A stretch of DNA of 64,000 nucleotides from Halichoerus grypus (lineage: Eukaryota; Chordata; Mammalia; Carnivora; Phocidae), in contig NC_135718.1 in assembly GCF_964656455.1 (NCBI RefSeq), forward strand, positions 147,108,262 through 147,172,261, read 5' to 3'. Shown one piece after another: positions 34,034 through 44,188 of this stretch. Within the stretch, counting starts at the first letter, position 1. Every line of letters starts with the position of its first letter. Made by a program: the position numbers and the translations under genes. Below the pieces are notes generated by a model, which saw nothing but the letters and a program-made list of their open reading frames with translations, was not told the origin of the DNA and searched no databases.

Positions 34034-34240
34034 GGGGGCGCCTGGGTGGCTCGGGGCGTTAAGCATTGGAGTCTTGGTTTTAGCTCAGGTCATGATGTGT
34101 GGCCATCATGGGATCAAGCTCGGGTCTGGCTCTGAGCTCCGTGTGGAGTCTGCTTCAGATTCTCACTCCCTCTCCCTCCCGTTCACTCTCTCCCTCTCTC
34201 TCAAATAAATACGCAAAATCTTAAAAAAACAAAACCCCAA
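34034..34240 (+). mobile_element. Carnivore SINE (SINEC type), sense, diverged
   Basis: Complete from GGGGGCGCCTGGGTGGCTCG to an AAATAAATACGCAAAATCTT tail, with several changes in the tRNA-like part. AAAAACCTTCAAAAC before and AAAAAACTTCCAAA after may be the decayed target repeat. Confidence 0.92.
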
Positions 34241-34299
34241 AAAACTTCCAAATGGTTAAACCCCTTCACCCAGAAGTTGTATTCCAAAGAAATAATCAG

Positions 34300-34545
34300 G
34301 GCTAACAGCTACCATTAACTGAGTTCTCTGTGCCAGGCGTGGCCCAAATGATTTCAAGATATTATTTTAATTTTGTTCTCCCCAATAACCTATACAGAAG
34401 ATATTATTATCACCATGCAATGTGTGAGGAAAATGAGACGTAGGAAAATTTAGTGGATTTATAAATTTAGTAAAGTTATCATGAACAAGAAGTAAAGTTA
34501 GGATTTTAATCCACATCTGAGTGATTCCAAAGCCTATTTCCAGCC
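34300..34545 (-). repeat. MIR SINE remnant, antisense, long
   Basis: TGAGTTCTCTGTGCCAGGCG, AGATATTATTATCACCATGC, GAGGAAAATGAGACGTAGGA and the following part keep the reversed MIR order over most of its length. Confidence 0.7.
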
Positions 34546-34574
34546 TTGACAATCTTCGTCTTTAGGAACCAATA

Positions 34575-34800
34575 CAGTGATTTATGTATAGGGATTGATT
34601 AAACTAATTATGGCTCATACATCACGTACGTACGAGAAAGACATGAAAAGTGACGTACAACATTTTGCCATGGAAAACTATAATAAGTAAAAAAATAGGT
34701 CATGAATCATTGTGTACGACGTGAGCCTGATTTTATGAAAAAATATGACAGCAGTTAGCTGCTAATGAAATAAAATGTTCATATTTGTTATGTGTTAATA
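34575..34800. repeat. Old LINE-like remnant
   Basis: GGATTGATTAAACTAATTAT, then GCCATGGAAAACTATAATAA, then AAAATGTTCATATTTGTTAT follow the order seen in ancient LINE 3' ends. Family uncertain. Confidence 0.45.
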
Positions 34801-34920
34801 TCGAATTGTGGGTGATTTTTATTTTCTTATTAATGCTTTCTGTAGTCTCAACGTTTTCTTAAAAGAAAGGGTGTGGCTTCTTTTAACCAGAAAAAGGTAA
34901 GATATACCACAAAACAGTTT

Positions 34921-35130
34921 ATTTATTTTTATTTTTTTTAAAGATTTTATTTATTTATTTGACAGAGAGAGAGACAGTGAGAGAGGGAACACAAGCAGGG
35001 GGAGTGGGAGAGGGAGAAGCAGGCTTCCTGCCGAGCAGGGAGCCAGATGCGGGGCTCGATCCCAGGACCCTGAGATCATGACCTGAGCGGAAGGCAGTAG
35101 CTTAACCAACTGAGCCACCCAGGCACCCTA
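34921..35130 (-). mobile_element. Carnivore SINE (SINEC type), antisense, first of a tandem pair
   Basis: Near-consensus copy, closely alike to the one at 15781. It lies between CAAAACAGTTT at 34910-34920 and the same word at 35131-35141. Confidence 0.97.
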
Positions 35131-35141
35131 CAAAACAGTTT

Positions 35142-35338
35142 TTTAAAAGATTTTATTTATTTATTTGAGACAGAGAGAACACATGTGAGCCAGAGAGCAG
35201 AAGCAGGGAAGCAGAGGGAGAGGGAGAAGCAGGCTCCCCACTGAGCAGGGAGCCAGATGTGGGGCTTGATTCCGGGACCCCGGGATCATGCCCTGAGCCG
35301 AAGGCAGATGCTTAACCGACTGAGCCACCCAGGCACCC
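35142..35338 (-). mobile_element. Carnivore SINE (SINEC type), antisense, second of a tandem pair
   Basis: A different subtype from its neighbour in the purine-rich middle, so this is a separate insertion rather than a local duplication. It lies between CAAAACAGTTT at 35131-35141 and a third copy of that word at 35339-35349. Confidence 0.97.
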
Positions 35339-35584
35339 CAAAACAGTTTGCTTTTTATTATAAAATTAATACCTGATCGGTATTGAAATTTTGGAAACTA
35401 TCTAAAAGTAGAAGGAAGGAAATAGTTATTCTAATCTTCCTACTTAGCTGTCCAGGGACAACTAGTTGGGTGTCTTTTCTTCTTGCGCATGGTCTGTTTA
35501 TTGGTGTATTTTACACAGTCTGGCGCAGGTTTAAATAGGAGCTCTGCGGTTTCAGGGGCAACTGGGGGCAAGAAAATTTTATTT

Positions 35585-35730
35585 CTTGTTTAACTGTCTT
35601 CCTCACTTGACTGTATCGACTGCGAGGGCAGAGATGTTTATTTTTGTGTTCTTTGTTGTATTTGCAGTCCGTGGCTCAGTGCCTGGCGCTTTATAGATGC
35701 TCGGTAAATACTTGCTGAATGACTAAGTGG
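35585..35730 (+). repeat. L2 LINE 3' end remnant
   Basis: ATCGACTGCGAGGGCAGAGA, GGCTCAGTGCCTGGCGCTTT and GGTAAATACTTGCTGAATGA are L2 3' end words in order. Confidence 0.7.
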
Positions 35731-36539
35731 TGGGGGGAGGGGAGGGCGTGGCTCGTGAGTGTTGCATACATCCCGGCAGAACTTGTGCTTTGCAAGAGTT
35801 AGGAGAGAAAGTCCCTGAGGTGGGGCAGGCAAGATGGGGGGCCATGGGGGCGGATCTTAATGCTCATGGTTAGAAATTGAGATTTGACATATAAGACCAC
35901 TGGGACTCGCTCTGGCCTTCCAAGTGGGGATGTTACATGATCAAAACCAGGGAACGGAAACGTGACTCTGGCAGCTTCGAGGGAGGATGGGAGCCGCAGA
36001 GGGAAGGGGTTGGAGGCAGGGAGGCCGGAGGCTGCCCTCAAAACTTCCTAGTTCTCGAGCGCCGATCTCTGCCTGGGGCTTCGGGGGTTTAGGCTGGGCT
36101 GTGAGCGCGCACAAGGACAGGAAAGGGTCACTGGGGGCTCTGCTTCCAGGGCCCCGGGAAAGGAATGAGCAGCGGCAGAGACAATGCAGGAGGGCGGGGC
36201 CCAGGGTTTGGGAGGCCCGGGTGCCAGCCGCCTAGTGAAACTAACATTATAGCAGCACCCCGATCCCCCCACCTCTTTTGGCTTTTTGGTTGCCTGGGTG
36301 TACAGAGGAACAAATTTGTGGTGTGGACGAATTCCAGGCCAGTCATCCATCATCCGCAATGAATACTCACTAAGCACTCATCACACACTCGGCAGCCTCA
36401 CCCTTTCCAAGAGAGAGTTCTGGAAGCAGTCCAGGGGTCTGCCCAAGGTGACTTGCCAGATTCTCCCTTGAACTTTGCTCCCTCCCTTGCTCCGTTCCCC
36501 TGTTTTCTTTTAATTCAGAAAAAGCAACAACAAACAGTT

Positions 36540-36720
36540 CCCAGCCCCCTCCCTCCGCGCGGCCTCGTCCCTCCCTGCGGTTTGGCAGGGAAAGCGCCTT
36601 GGCTGTCCCGGAGATTATCTAACGCCGCGAGCTAAGGGCCGAGCGGTCGGGGCGGGGCGCGGGGCGCCGTGGGGGGTGGGGGTGCAGAGCGCAGGCGGCC
36701 GGCTCGGCCTCGCCACCCGC
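36540..36720. promoter_or_regulatory. Small orphan CpG island
   Basis: A short GC- and CpG-dense block (for example CTAACGCCGCGAGC and GGTCGGGGCGGGGCGC) stands in CpG-poor intergenic DNA. It contains a GC box GGGGCGGGGC near 36,650. It is about 24 kb after RXRG and 18 kb before the LMX1A island. It could be a promoter of an unannotated RNA or a CpG-rich enhancer; the sequence alone does not decide. Confidence 0.6.
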
Positions 36721-36729
36721 ACAGCCCCC

Positions 36730-36880
36730 GCTTCTCCAAGCCTCAGTTTCCTGCTCTGTAAAACGGGAGTGGGGGAACCCGCCCTCCTCACGGGTTTGCT
36801 GTCAAACTCAAATGCGGGAAGCGTGAGGAGTACTTGCCGTGTGTATTACACAAGGACTAGCATTAAATAGTATTGATTAT
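36730..36880 (+). repeat. MIR SINE remnant
   Basis: CTCCAAGCCTCAGTTTCCTG followed by CTCTGTAAAACGGGAGTGGG and a TATTATTAG-type end; clear MIR order directly downstream of the CpG island. Confidence 0.75.
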
Positions 36881-38446
36881 TAGTAGGAGTGTGCAATTTC
36901 CTGCGCAACCATTCTTGTAACCCTGTGCCGCCTTGTCCTCACAATGGGCTTGCACGTTCCCACGCCTTTGAACGTTTTGGGATACTGTTTTCCCCTGATT
37001 ATTTGCGCGGGATTCGGGACCAACAAAAATAAAAATATTTCGTGTTTTCAAAAGCAGCAACATACAAAACACAGTAAAACCCACAAAAGTAGAAATCCTC
37101 GCCTAAGAGGCTTATAACATCTCACTGGACAGACAGGGCAGTGGAAAAATGGAGATCTAATACCAAGGAAGGGGATTGAGTGCAAAGTGCTGGAAAGCAA
37201 AGCCACATTTCAAGAGTCCATGACCATTTTCTTGGAGGGCGGCATTCCATGCCACACAGGTGTGACTCAACGGCACAGCTGCCTGGGTCTTCTACGGCCC
37301 TGGCCCCGGGCTCCCACGGCACCTGTGCCTGTCTCGGCGCACCCAGGGCACCGTCCTGAAATCTCTGCTTTCTGTAGCCGGCTCCCCCAGCAGTCTGTGG
37401 GCTGCCCGAGGGCAAGGTGTGCAGCAACCTTGGGCCACCCCCCCCCCACCCCCGGCAGCCTCGCTGGGAGCCCCACACGGGGCCTGTAGTTGCAGAATGG
37501 GTGGGTGGGCGTGGCCGGCTGCTACGGTGGGGGTGGGGCGCACCGTGGAAGTGGGTGGGAGGAGAGGCTCTTTGACCTAAAACCATCCCCTCTCCTCTCT
37601 TTTCTCCTCTCCTTTCCACACGCAGGAGGGCTGATAGGTCCCAGGAGCTTCAGGTAAGTACAGCGAAGGTGAGATTTTTGCTACTGTGATCCACTTAAAA
37701 GGAAACAAGATCTAATTGTTGGCAGGCTTATCTTGTGATCCATTTGGGTGACTTCATTTTGGAAGTAACTTGCGAGAATTTACGAAATATGTTTCCAATC
37801 CCTCTCCTGCCCGGCTGATGGTCACCCCTGAGGACTCTAAAGGGAGTCTGAGAAATCTATCGGATGATCACTCCCAAAGGATCAGTCTTAACAGACGGAA
37901 CAGGGAACCCCTCCCCCCCTTCAGTAGCTGGAAAATCCAAGGGAGGTCACTCCCAGCAGCTGAGTTTACTCACCTGAAAGACCCAAACTACTGTGTCTGG
38001 CCTTTGGGCATCTCTCGGGGTGAGGGAAAAGATGAACTTCTGCAATTTCCCACTGGGAGAGCTTTCCTGGGGGGACATGCCAAGTCTGAGGCCTGGTGCT
38101 CTGCTTTGCTGGTGACTGACAGCTGGTCAGGTAGGGGAGACTGAGCAGCCCTCCCTCGCCTGGGGCTGGAGGGGAGCAAATCTGATGACAGACGTGCACG
38201 GAGCTGGATCATGGATCTTTCCAGTACATGTGTTCCAGGTCAATTTGTTAAATATAAGTATCACTCTGAAATAACACAAACTTGGAATAAACCATTACAC
38301 ATTTTTTTAAAAACTTTACAATATAGGGAATCAGTTCCTATCAAATCTACATTCTATTTCTTTTTATTAAGGAAAGATGTTGTTCTTTCTGAAGGTAATA
38401 CATCCGTCCTAGATCTCGGTACTCAAACATTAAGCCTTGTTAACCT

Positions 38447-38466
38447 CAGGTGACCCAGGTCACCTG
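38447..38466. promoter_or_regulatory. 20-bp palindrome with nuclear-receptor half-sites and E-boxes
   Basis: CAGGTGACC and GGTCACCTG are perfect inverted arms around CA. Inside is TGACCCAGGTCA, two receptor half-sites facing outward with no spacer. The outer ends form CAGGTG/CACCTG E-boxes of the ZEB/SNAI kind. Function is inferred from motif only. Confidence 0.5.
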
Positions 38467-39212
38467 CAAAGTTGTGCAATGACGCAAAAGCTCACCGACA
38501 GGAAGCCTGAACACAGGACTTCATTTGGCTTTGTCTTTTGGAGGCTGCAGTAGTTTGGGGGGGGCGGTCCACGGTGGAGTGAGCAGTACTCTGGGGGGTG
38601 CCCTAGGCTCTCGGGCCTCTGCCAGGCCACCTGAAGAGAAGCAGATCACAGGGCAAGGGCCATCTGCCCCTGGAAGGGGCGGTGAGACCCCAAGTTCCTT
38701 AAGAGGAATAGGGTTTGAAAAAGAAACACAAACATTGGGAAAACATCAGTGCCCGTGGGTACCTCGAGGCACCAAGTCTTGGAGTATCCATGAGTAGACT
38801 TAGCTGTACCAGTGGCCGTGGTGGGAGGGCAGATCCAGTGTCCTAGCTGGCGTCTGGAGAGGGACCCCATCCAGTGCCCCACGAAGCAGATGAGGCCCCT
38901 CTGGGCTCCTGCAGCTACCCGGGACCAGTCTTCCTACAGTCCTCCCAGAGCAAGTGGAAACATTTGGGTTGGAGTCGGCTCTGAGGTTGAAGTATCGTGG
39001 CCTGTGGGAGTGAGAGGCTTGGCTTATGTGGGGTACTTTGGGGCCACACTCTAAATTAGAGGAACAACTGAGACCAGCTTGTGAATGGAAATAATTACTG
39101 GGAGCTGCCTCAGAAGTTACTCAATGAAACCTGGAGGAAAAAAAATCAGTCCTGGGCAAGAATGTTCAGCATATCATGGACCAGACTTAAGGGTTTTGGG
39201 TTTTTTTGTGGG

Positions 39213-39240
39213 TTTTTTTTTTTTATAAGCGAGATTTATT
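39213..39240 (-). other. Minus-strand poly(A) signal followed by an A tract
   Basis: On the minus strand AATAAA (39240-39235) is followed 10 bases later by a 12-A run (39224-39213). This is the layout expected at the 3' end of a processed retrocopy. The sequence before it (39241 to about 39,730) encodes nothing I recognise, so the parent is unknown. Confidence 0.4.
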
Positions 39241-39876
39241 TGAAAAAATATTACAGCATTTAAAAACTACATAAAGTCTCAATTTCCACTCCTGCAGTGG
39301 TAGATTTGCTAGAACACATAAGACAAGAGGGCTTCTTTTAGGGGTTGTTGAAGACATTCCCCAGGAACTGTAGCCTGTTTGGCTCTGAACGCACAACTTG
39401 GAAAGAACCATGGCAACCTAGAAAGTTTCACTCGTCCCGCTTCTGATTCCAGGCTGGGCGCTGACAGATTTTATGTGTGAGTGGAGAAGGTCGTAAACCC
39501 CGAGTGACTACCCCACCCCTGCCCCCGCGCTCTCCGGAGCAGTGGGGAGACTGACTTGTGCGTGTGGTTCCCGCTTGCAGACCAGATGTCAGTGTCAGTT
39601 CCGGGAGGGGGAGGACTGGGGACGGCCCAGGTTTGAAGGAGAAACACACACATACCCATGCACAGGATCTCCTGATTCGGAACCCATGATCGATCGTGCA
39701 GAAGTGTTTGACGTGAAACCCATTCCCGCTGAAAAAAAGAAAAGGAAATACAGGGTGGATGGCGAGAACAAAATTGTTGTAGGAATTCCTAGAACTACTT
39801 GAGAACAAGTAAGGTTCGAGGCCTTTTAAAGGTATTCGCATAAAATAAGTGTGTTGGTTACACTGATTCAAAAAAA

Positions 39877-39890
39877 TTTTTTTTCAAGAT

Positions 39891-39929
<39 letters not shown>

Positions 39930-40101
39930 TAAGAGAGAGAGAGAGAGAGAGTGCGGGGATAGGGGCAGAGAGAGAATCTGAAGCAGACTCAGCTTGAGTG
40001 TGGAGCCCCACGCAGGGCTCGATCTCACAACCTCAAGATCATGACCTGAACTGAAACCAAGAGTGGGTTGCTCAGCCAACTGAGCCCCCCATGAGCCCCC
40101 C
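39877..40101 (-). mobile_element. Carnivore SINE (SINEC type), antisense, old, with expanded tail
   Basis: A (TTTA)n tail of about 40 bp and a GA run precede a diverged head (CAACTGAGCCCCCCATGAGC). ATTCAAAAA occurs on both sides. More diverged than the other copies. Confidence 0.9.
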
Positions 40102-40424
40102 AAACCCATTCAAAAATTTAAAGTAGCTCCTGCAATGACTTGAGTTGTCAACACATCTAGATGAGGAATTCTAGACAAGTGATTTTCTGGATAATCAGTT
40201 TATGAAAATTCAAACAAGTTGAGTCCCCTCCCTCCTGGGTCATCACTCTGGAGGTTTTATGGGAGCGGGCTGACCTATGACCTACAGACTCAGTGACCTG
40301 TCTCATAGGACAGCGGTGCCTGGAGTCACTGAGCCTTCCCTCTCAGCCTCCCCTGTTCTCCGCTGTCCTAACTGCCTAAATTCTCTGCTTTTTTCCTTCA
40401 TGATTGTATGGTCTGTGCCTCAGT

Positions 40425-40570
40425 GCCCTCGTCTGCAAAATGAGGAAATGACAGTCCTTCCCTGGTTTGGTTGTTAGATGGATTAGCTAAGTAATATATG
40501 GGAAGCAATTGGAGTAGGGCCGGTCATGTAGTAAGTGCCCAGTAAATACTAGCCATTGATGTTATTTGAT
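40425..40570 (+). repeat. MIR SINE remnant
   Basis: CCCTCGTCTGCAAAATGAGG and GTAGTAAGTGCCCAGTAAAT are MIR words in order. Confidence 0.7.
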
Positions 40571-41224
40571 ACTATTACTATTCTTCCTGTTTCCTCCTGT
40601 TCTTCCTGACTTGCATGTTGCCAGAGTTTCACTTTCATAGGCACTGATAATCAATGGGTGTCCCACTTTCTTTTGGTTAGCAAAATAACTGAATCTCAGC
40701 AAATTTCCTGCTTTGGGCTATTTTTGGATATTTTCATTGCTGTGGATGCCTGAAGGACTCTTTGATTACTTCTGGGTTTGTGGCTTTTTGGGGGGCAGTG
40801 GAATTGAATTAAATGGAATGGAGATATTAAGTGTCCAAATGCTGAATAAGGAAAGTGCCCCTGGATTTGAAAATAATAAAAGTGTATTTCATTAACAATT
40901 TTAATAGCCTGAACTTTCCAGTAGTTCACTTTTGCCTTATTTCTAATTAGTCTGAGATAGTGAGGCATTTTATATGTGCTGAGGGCGTATTCTCTATATG
41001 TTTGCATATGCTGTCCAGCTTGGGGCTTATATCAGTAAAGGGGAATAGGAAGGTTTATATTTACAGTCAAATTACTCCTATGAATTTTGTGTGGGGAAGA
41101 CCTACTTGGAGGTTGTCTACTTTCTGTATCTTGTCTTTATTGCCAGCCTCTCTGTACAGAGAGCAGGTGGTTCCCTTTTGGAAGGTTTCTGTCACAAAAT
41201 TCTTTATTTGTTTATTAATGGACT

Positions 41225-41600
41225 CGTTTATTCATTCATGAAGCATGCATTCATTGATGGCTCACTCTGGGCATTGTGGAAACAGCAACAAGCAAAACAG
41301 CCCCTAATCTATGGACCTTACTTCCTGGTAGTGGAAACAAAAAAATCAAGCCATAAATAACTGAGTAATAAATCTGATGGTGATAAATGCTATGCAGACC
41401 AGGTGAGCATGCGCAGAGTGAAGATGAGAGCAGAGGGTGCTTGTTTATCTAGAGAGGTCCAGGGACACCTCTGATAAAGCAGTAATTGAACACAAACCTA
41501 AAGAAGTGAAGGCATGAGGCATGTAGGTATCCAGGAAATGAGCAGGGCAGGCAGAAGGGAAGGAAGCGCAAAGGCCCTGAGGTGAGAGAGCATACTGAAG
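41225..41600. repeat. Old dispersed repeat, family not assigned
   Basis: GTGATAAATGCTATGCAGAC, GAGAGGTCCAGGGACACCTC and GCAAAGGCCCTGAGGTGAGA follow the order of a common ancient mammalian repeat also seen at about 31,940-32,460. Confidence 0.45.
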
Positions 41601-42812
41601 AAACTAAGATACTCCGATATTAAAGAGGTGGAGAGGAATTTGAGATATGTACAAGGTCGTAGTTAAGCTGGTTTGAAACTCAGATTTGGAATAATGAATG
41701 TTCCAGATGACAATAAATCACATATTTGTATTTATGTTTTAAGATATACCAGGATGAGAAGGTTTTATCTCATTCGTCACCTCCACTGAATTTGAAGTGG
41801 CTGTTTGGAGCTTGCTGTGGAGCAGGAATTGGAATGGCTGTGGTCAGTTGTGTCGTCCATGGGAGTGAGTGTGTGCATGTGGGGTCAGGTCGGATGGCAC
41901 GGAGGCCTTATATTTGCCATCCTGGAAGTAGGGTGGCTTGAGGAAAATGTACATCCAGGTTTCTAAAAGATCTCCTTGTGAGCGGACACTAGAACAAGAC
42001 CTGGGAGAGATGAGCACCCATAGTCACGCCTGCCTTTTCAGCCCTGACCATCTCCCCCCACCTCGATCTGACCTCCTCACATACCTTCACCCTGCTTGTT
42101 GACAGAGTGAAGAGGGCAGAGGAAGGTCAGAGAGGTTCTCAAAAACTATTTGCATCTCCCCAAAGTTTCTTGGGAAGGAGACTCAAGCAAGGAAGTTAAA
42201 TTCTTATTGTCCATTAGGAAAGGAAGTGAATTCTAGAAACAGGAATCCATACCTGCTAGGGATGGATTGTGTCTGCTCAGACGCACAACTCTTCAGAGCC
42301 ATGGTCCCCAGTCCCCAGAAGAAGTGAGAGGGGTTGACCAGTTAGCTTCTCTCATCCTGGGCTCTGGTAGCCTGCCATCAGCTGGAGGAGTGACCTGCAA
42401 GGATCCACTCAGTGTTGTCCTTGTGCCCTAGTCCCTACATTTGGTTCTCTTCCTCCAGGCCTCTACACCCAGGTAGTCTGAGAGTTGGAAGAGACTCCCC
42501 TTCCCCATCCCCACCCTCCCCTGCAATAAATACAGTGACTTCCACCAAGAGCCACGCTTGACTGGGGTAAGCAGGCAGCCTTCAAACTAAAAGGGGACTG
42601 CGGTGGGTCAAGCGGGGGGGCAGGCAAATGGAGAAAGCTGGTAATAAAAATCAGAGCGAAGAGGGAGACGAGGATGCTGAAGCTTGTTTAACCCCATCGA
42701 AATGCCGAAAGAGAACAGAAAGATTTAGGTAAAGTAACTTTCAGGGTCACCACTGCTGTGCACGCAAGTGGGCCTGGAGGCGGGGAACGCGACCCTCGCG
42801 CCTTTCGGGCAC

Positions 42813-42830
42813 TGGCCACCAGGGGGCGCC
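42813..42830 (+). promoter_or_regulatory. Candidate CTCF binding motif, plus orientation, near consensus
   Basis: TGGCCACCAGGGGGCGCC matches the CTCF consensus at all of its first 17 positions. It sits about 30 kb after the RXRG stop and 13 kb before the LMX1A start codon. Occupancy is inferred, but this is the strongest such motif in the window. Confidence 0.75.
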
Positions 42831-43582
42831 CGAGTTCATGGCAAAGTCCTGGTCCTGCCGGATCTGGGTCCGGGGCATTCTGGGAAAGGAGGGCAAAGAC
42901 TTTCTTGAAAGGACTCCTAGCAAAGTAATGTGTTTGAGTCTGTACTTCCCAGTGATGACAGGGAGGAGGTTCTGCTTCCTAAACACCACGGCCAGCACTC
43001 TGGGTCATTTCAGGGGCCCCTGACGAGGTGGCACTGGTCCGCCCAGAGCCCAGCTCTGTGTTAAGCAGAGACCCGTGGGCCATCGCCCTTCCTTTCTCCC
43101 TCCTCGGTGCCCGCTGGCTTCTCTTCCTGCTCTTCCCCCGCCTCGGAGCCAGAGCTGGCTGCCAGACAGTTTTAATTTTTAATTTTAATTTTTTCCAACA
43201 CTGGAAAATAATCTTTGCCAAGATCCCATCAGCTGCGCAATGAGCTCCTGACATGAAGGTGTCTTCTTTCCTTGCCATTTGGTCCTTTTTGAACCAGCAG
43301 GCATTCTGTGTCCCCTTCTCTCGTGCCCACTGTGGCTTCTTTCTCCTTCCCCAGGTGTGGTGCCGCCTGGAAAGAAGTTGTATCTGAGAACTGTTCTCTG
43401 CCAGACCAGAAACAATTGCGAAGACCCGCGAGAGTCTGACCCTTTCTCACCAGGCCATCGTGGGGCAGTGGGTACTTTTATTTTTCCGGGGTTCCTTTGT
43501 CTGGATGAGGGGGTTGAGGGGCTGGGTGAGAGTCCTCCCCTCTCCCCCAGCACGCACAGGTGTGGAGCTACCTGGCTGGAGA

Positions 43583-43600
43583 AGGACAAGAGGGCGCTAG
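43583..43600 (+). promoter_or_regulatory. Second candidate CTCF motif, plus orientation, weaker
   Basis: AGGACAAGAGGGCGCTAG has the AAGAGGGCGCTA core but misses part of the upstream CCA. It is 0.75 kb from the stronger motif and in the same orientation. Confidence 0.4.
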
Positions 43601-44020
43601 GGTCTGAGGCTGAGCGGAGGCCCCAGGAGGATGAGACCCGAGCGGGTGGTTTGTGCCTGTTTCTCAGCTTCCAACCAGCGTCTTTTCCGTCTAAATGCAC
43701 ATGAGGCGTTTATAGACTTAATTTTCCAGGCAGGCTGTAGGAGCCTCTGTGATCCAAGAATCTCTTGTTAGTTTTAGACTTGAGCAAAGTTGTGTATCAG
43801 TTAGAGTCCAGTTGGGGAACAGAAGCCACCCCAGTTACTTAAACAGTGAGAATTTAATATAAACAATAGTTAACTAGGCATCACATTGTCAATTAGGTCA
43901 CTGAAAAGGCAGGAAGAGAACACTAGGTCATCATAAACGTAGCAATCACAGGAGATCCTACCACTTGTAGGACTTGGGGGTCAAAGGGAAGAAGGAGGAA
44001 TTATAAAAATTAGGACCTTG

Positions 44021-44188
44021 GGGGGGGTGCCTGGGGGAGCTCAGTCAGTTAAGTGTCCAACTCTCACTAGGGTCCTGATCTCAGGGTCCTGGGGTCGAGC
44101 CCCACGTTGGGCCCTGAGCTCAGCATGGAGTCTGCTTGAGATTCTCTCTCCCTCTCTGCACCGCCCTCCCCTAAAATAAATAAAAAAT
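44021..44188 (+). mobile_element. Carnivore SINE (SINEC type), sense, short and old
   Basis: Diverged head and an AAAATAAATAAAAAATAT tail. ATAAAAATTAGGACC before and ATAAAATTAGGACC after are the target repeats. Confidence 0.92.

Larger units (their letters stand above)
35350..39876. other. Intergenic stretch with orphan CpG island and palindrome
   Basis: It contains an L2 end (about 35,585-35,730), a small CpG island (36540-36720), a MIR (about 36,730-36,880), the palindrome at 38447-38466 and a possible poly(A) end on the minus strand (39213-39240). No coding gene is supported. Confidence 0.65.
40102..44002. other. Intergenic stretch with CTCF motifs and an AT-rich unique block
   Basis: A MIR lies at about 40,425-40,570. 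DNA from about 40,580 to 41,220 is repeat-free and AT-rich with POU- and homeodomain-like words, a possible conserved enhancer (unproven). An unassigned old repeat spans about 41,225-41,600. CTCF motifs are at 42813-42830 and 43583-43600. No gene is seen. Confidence 0.6.
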
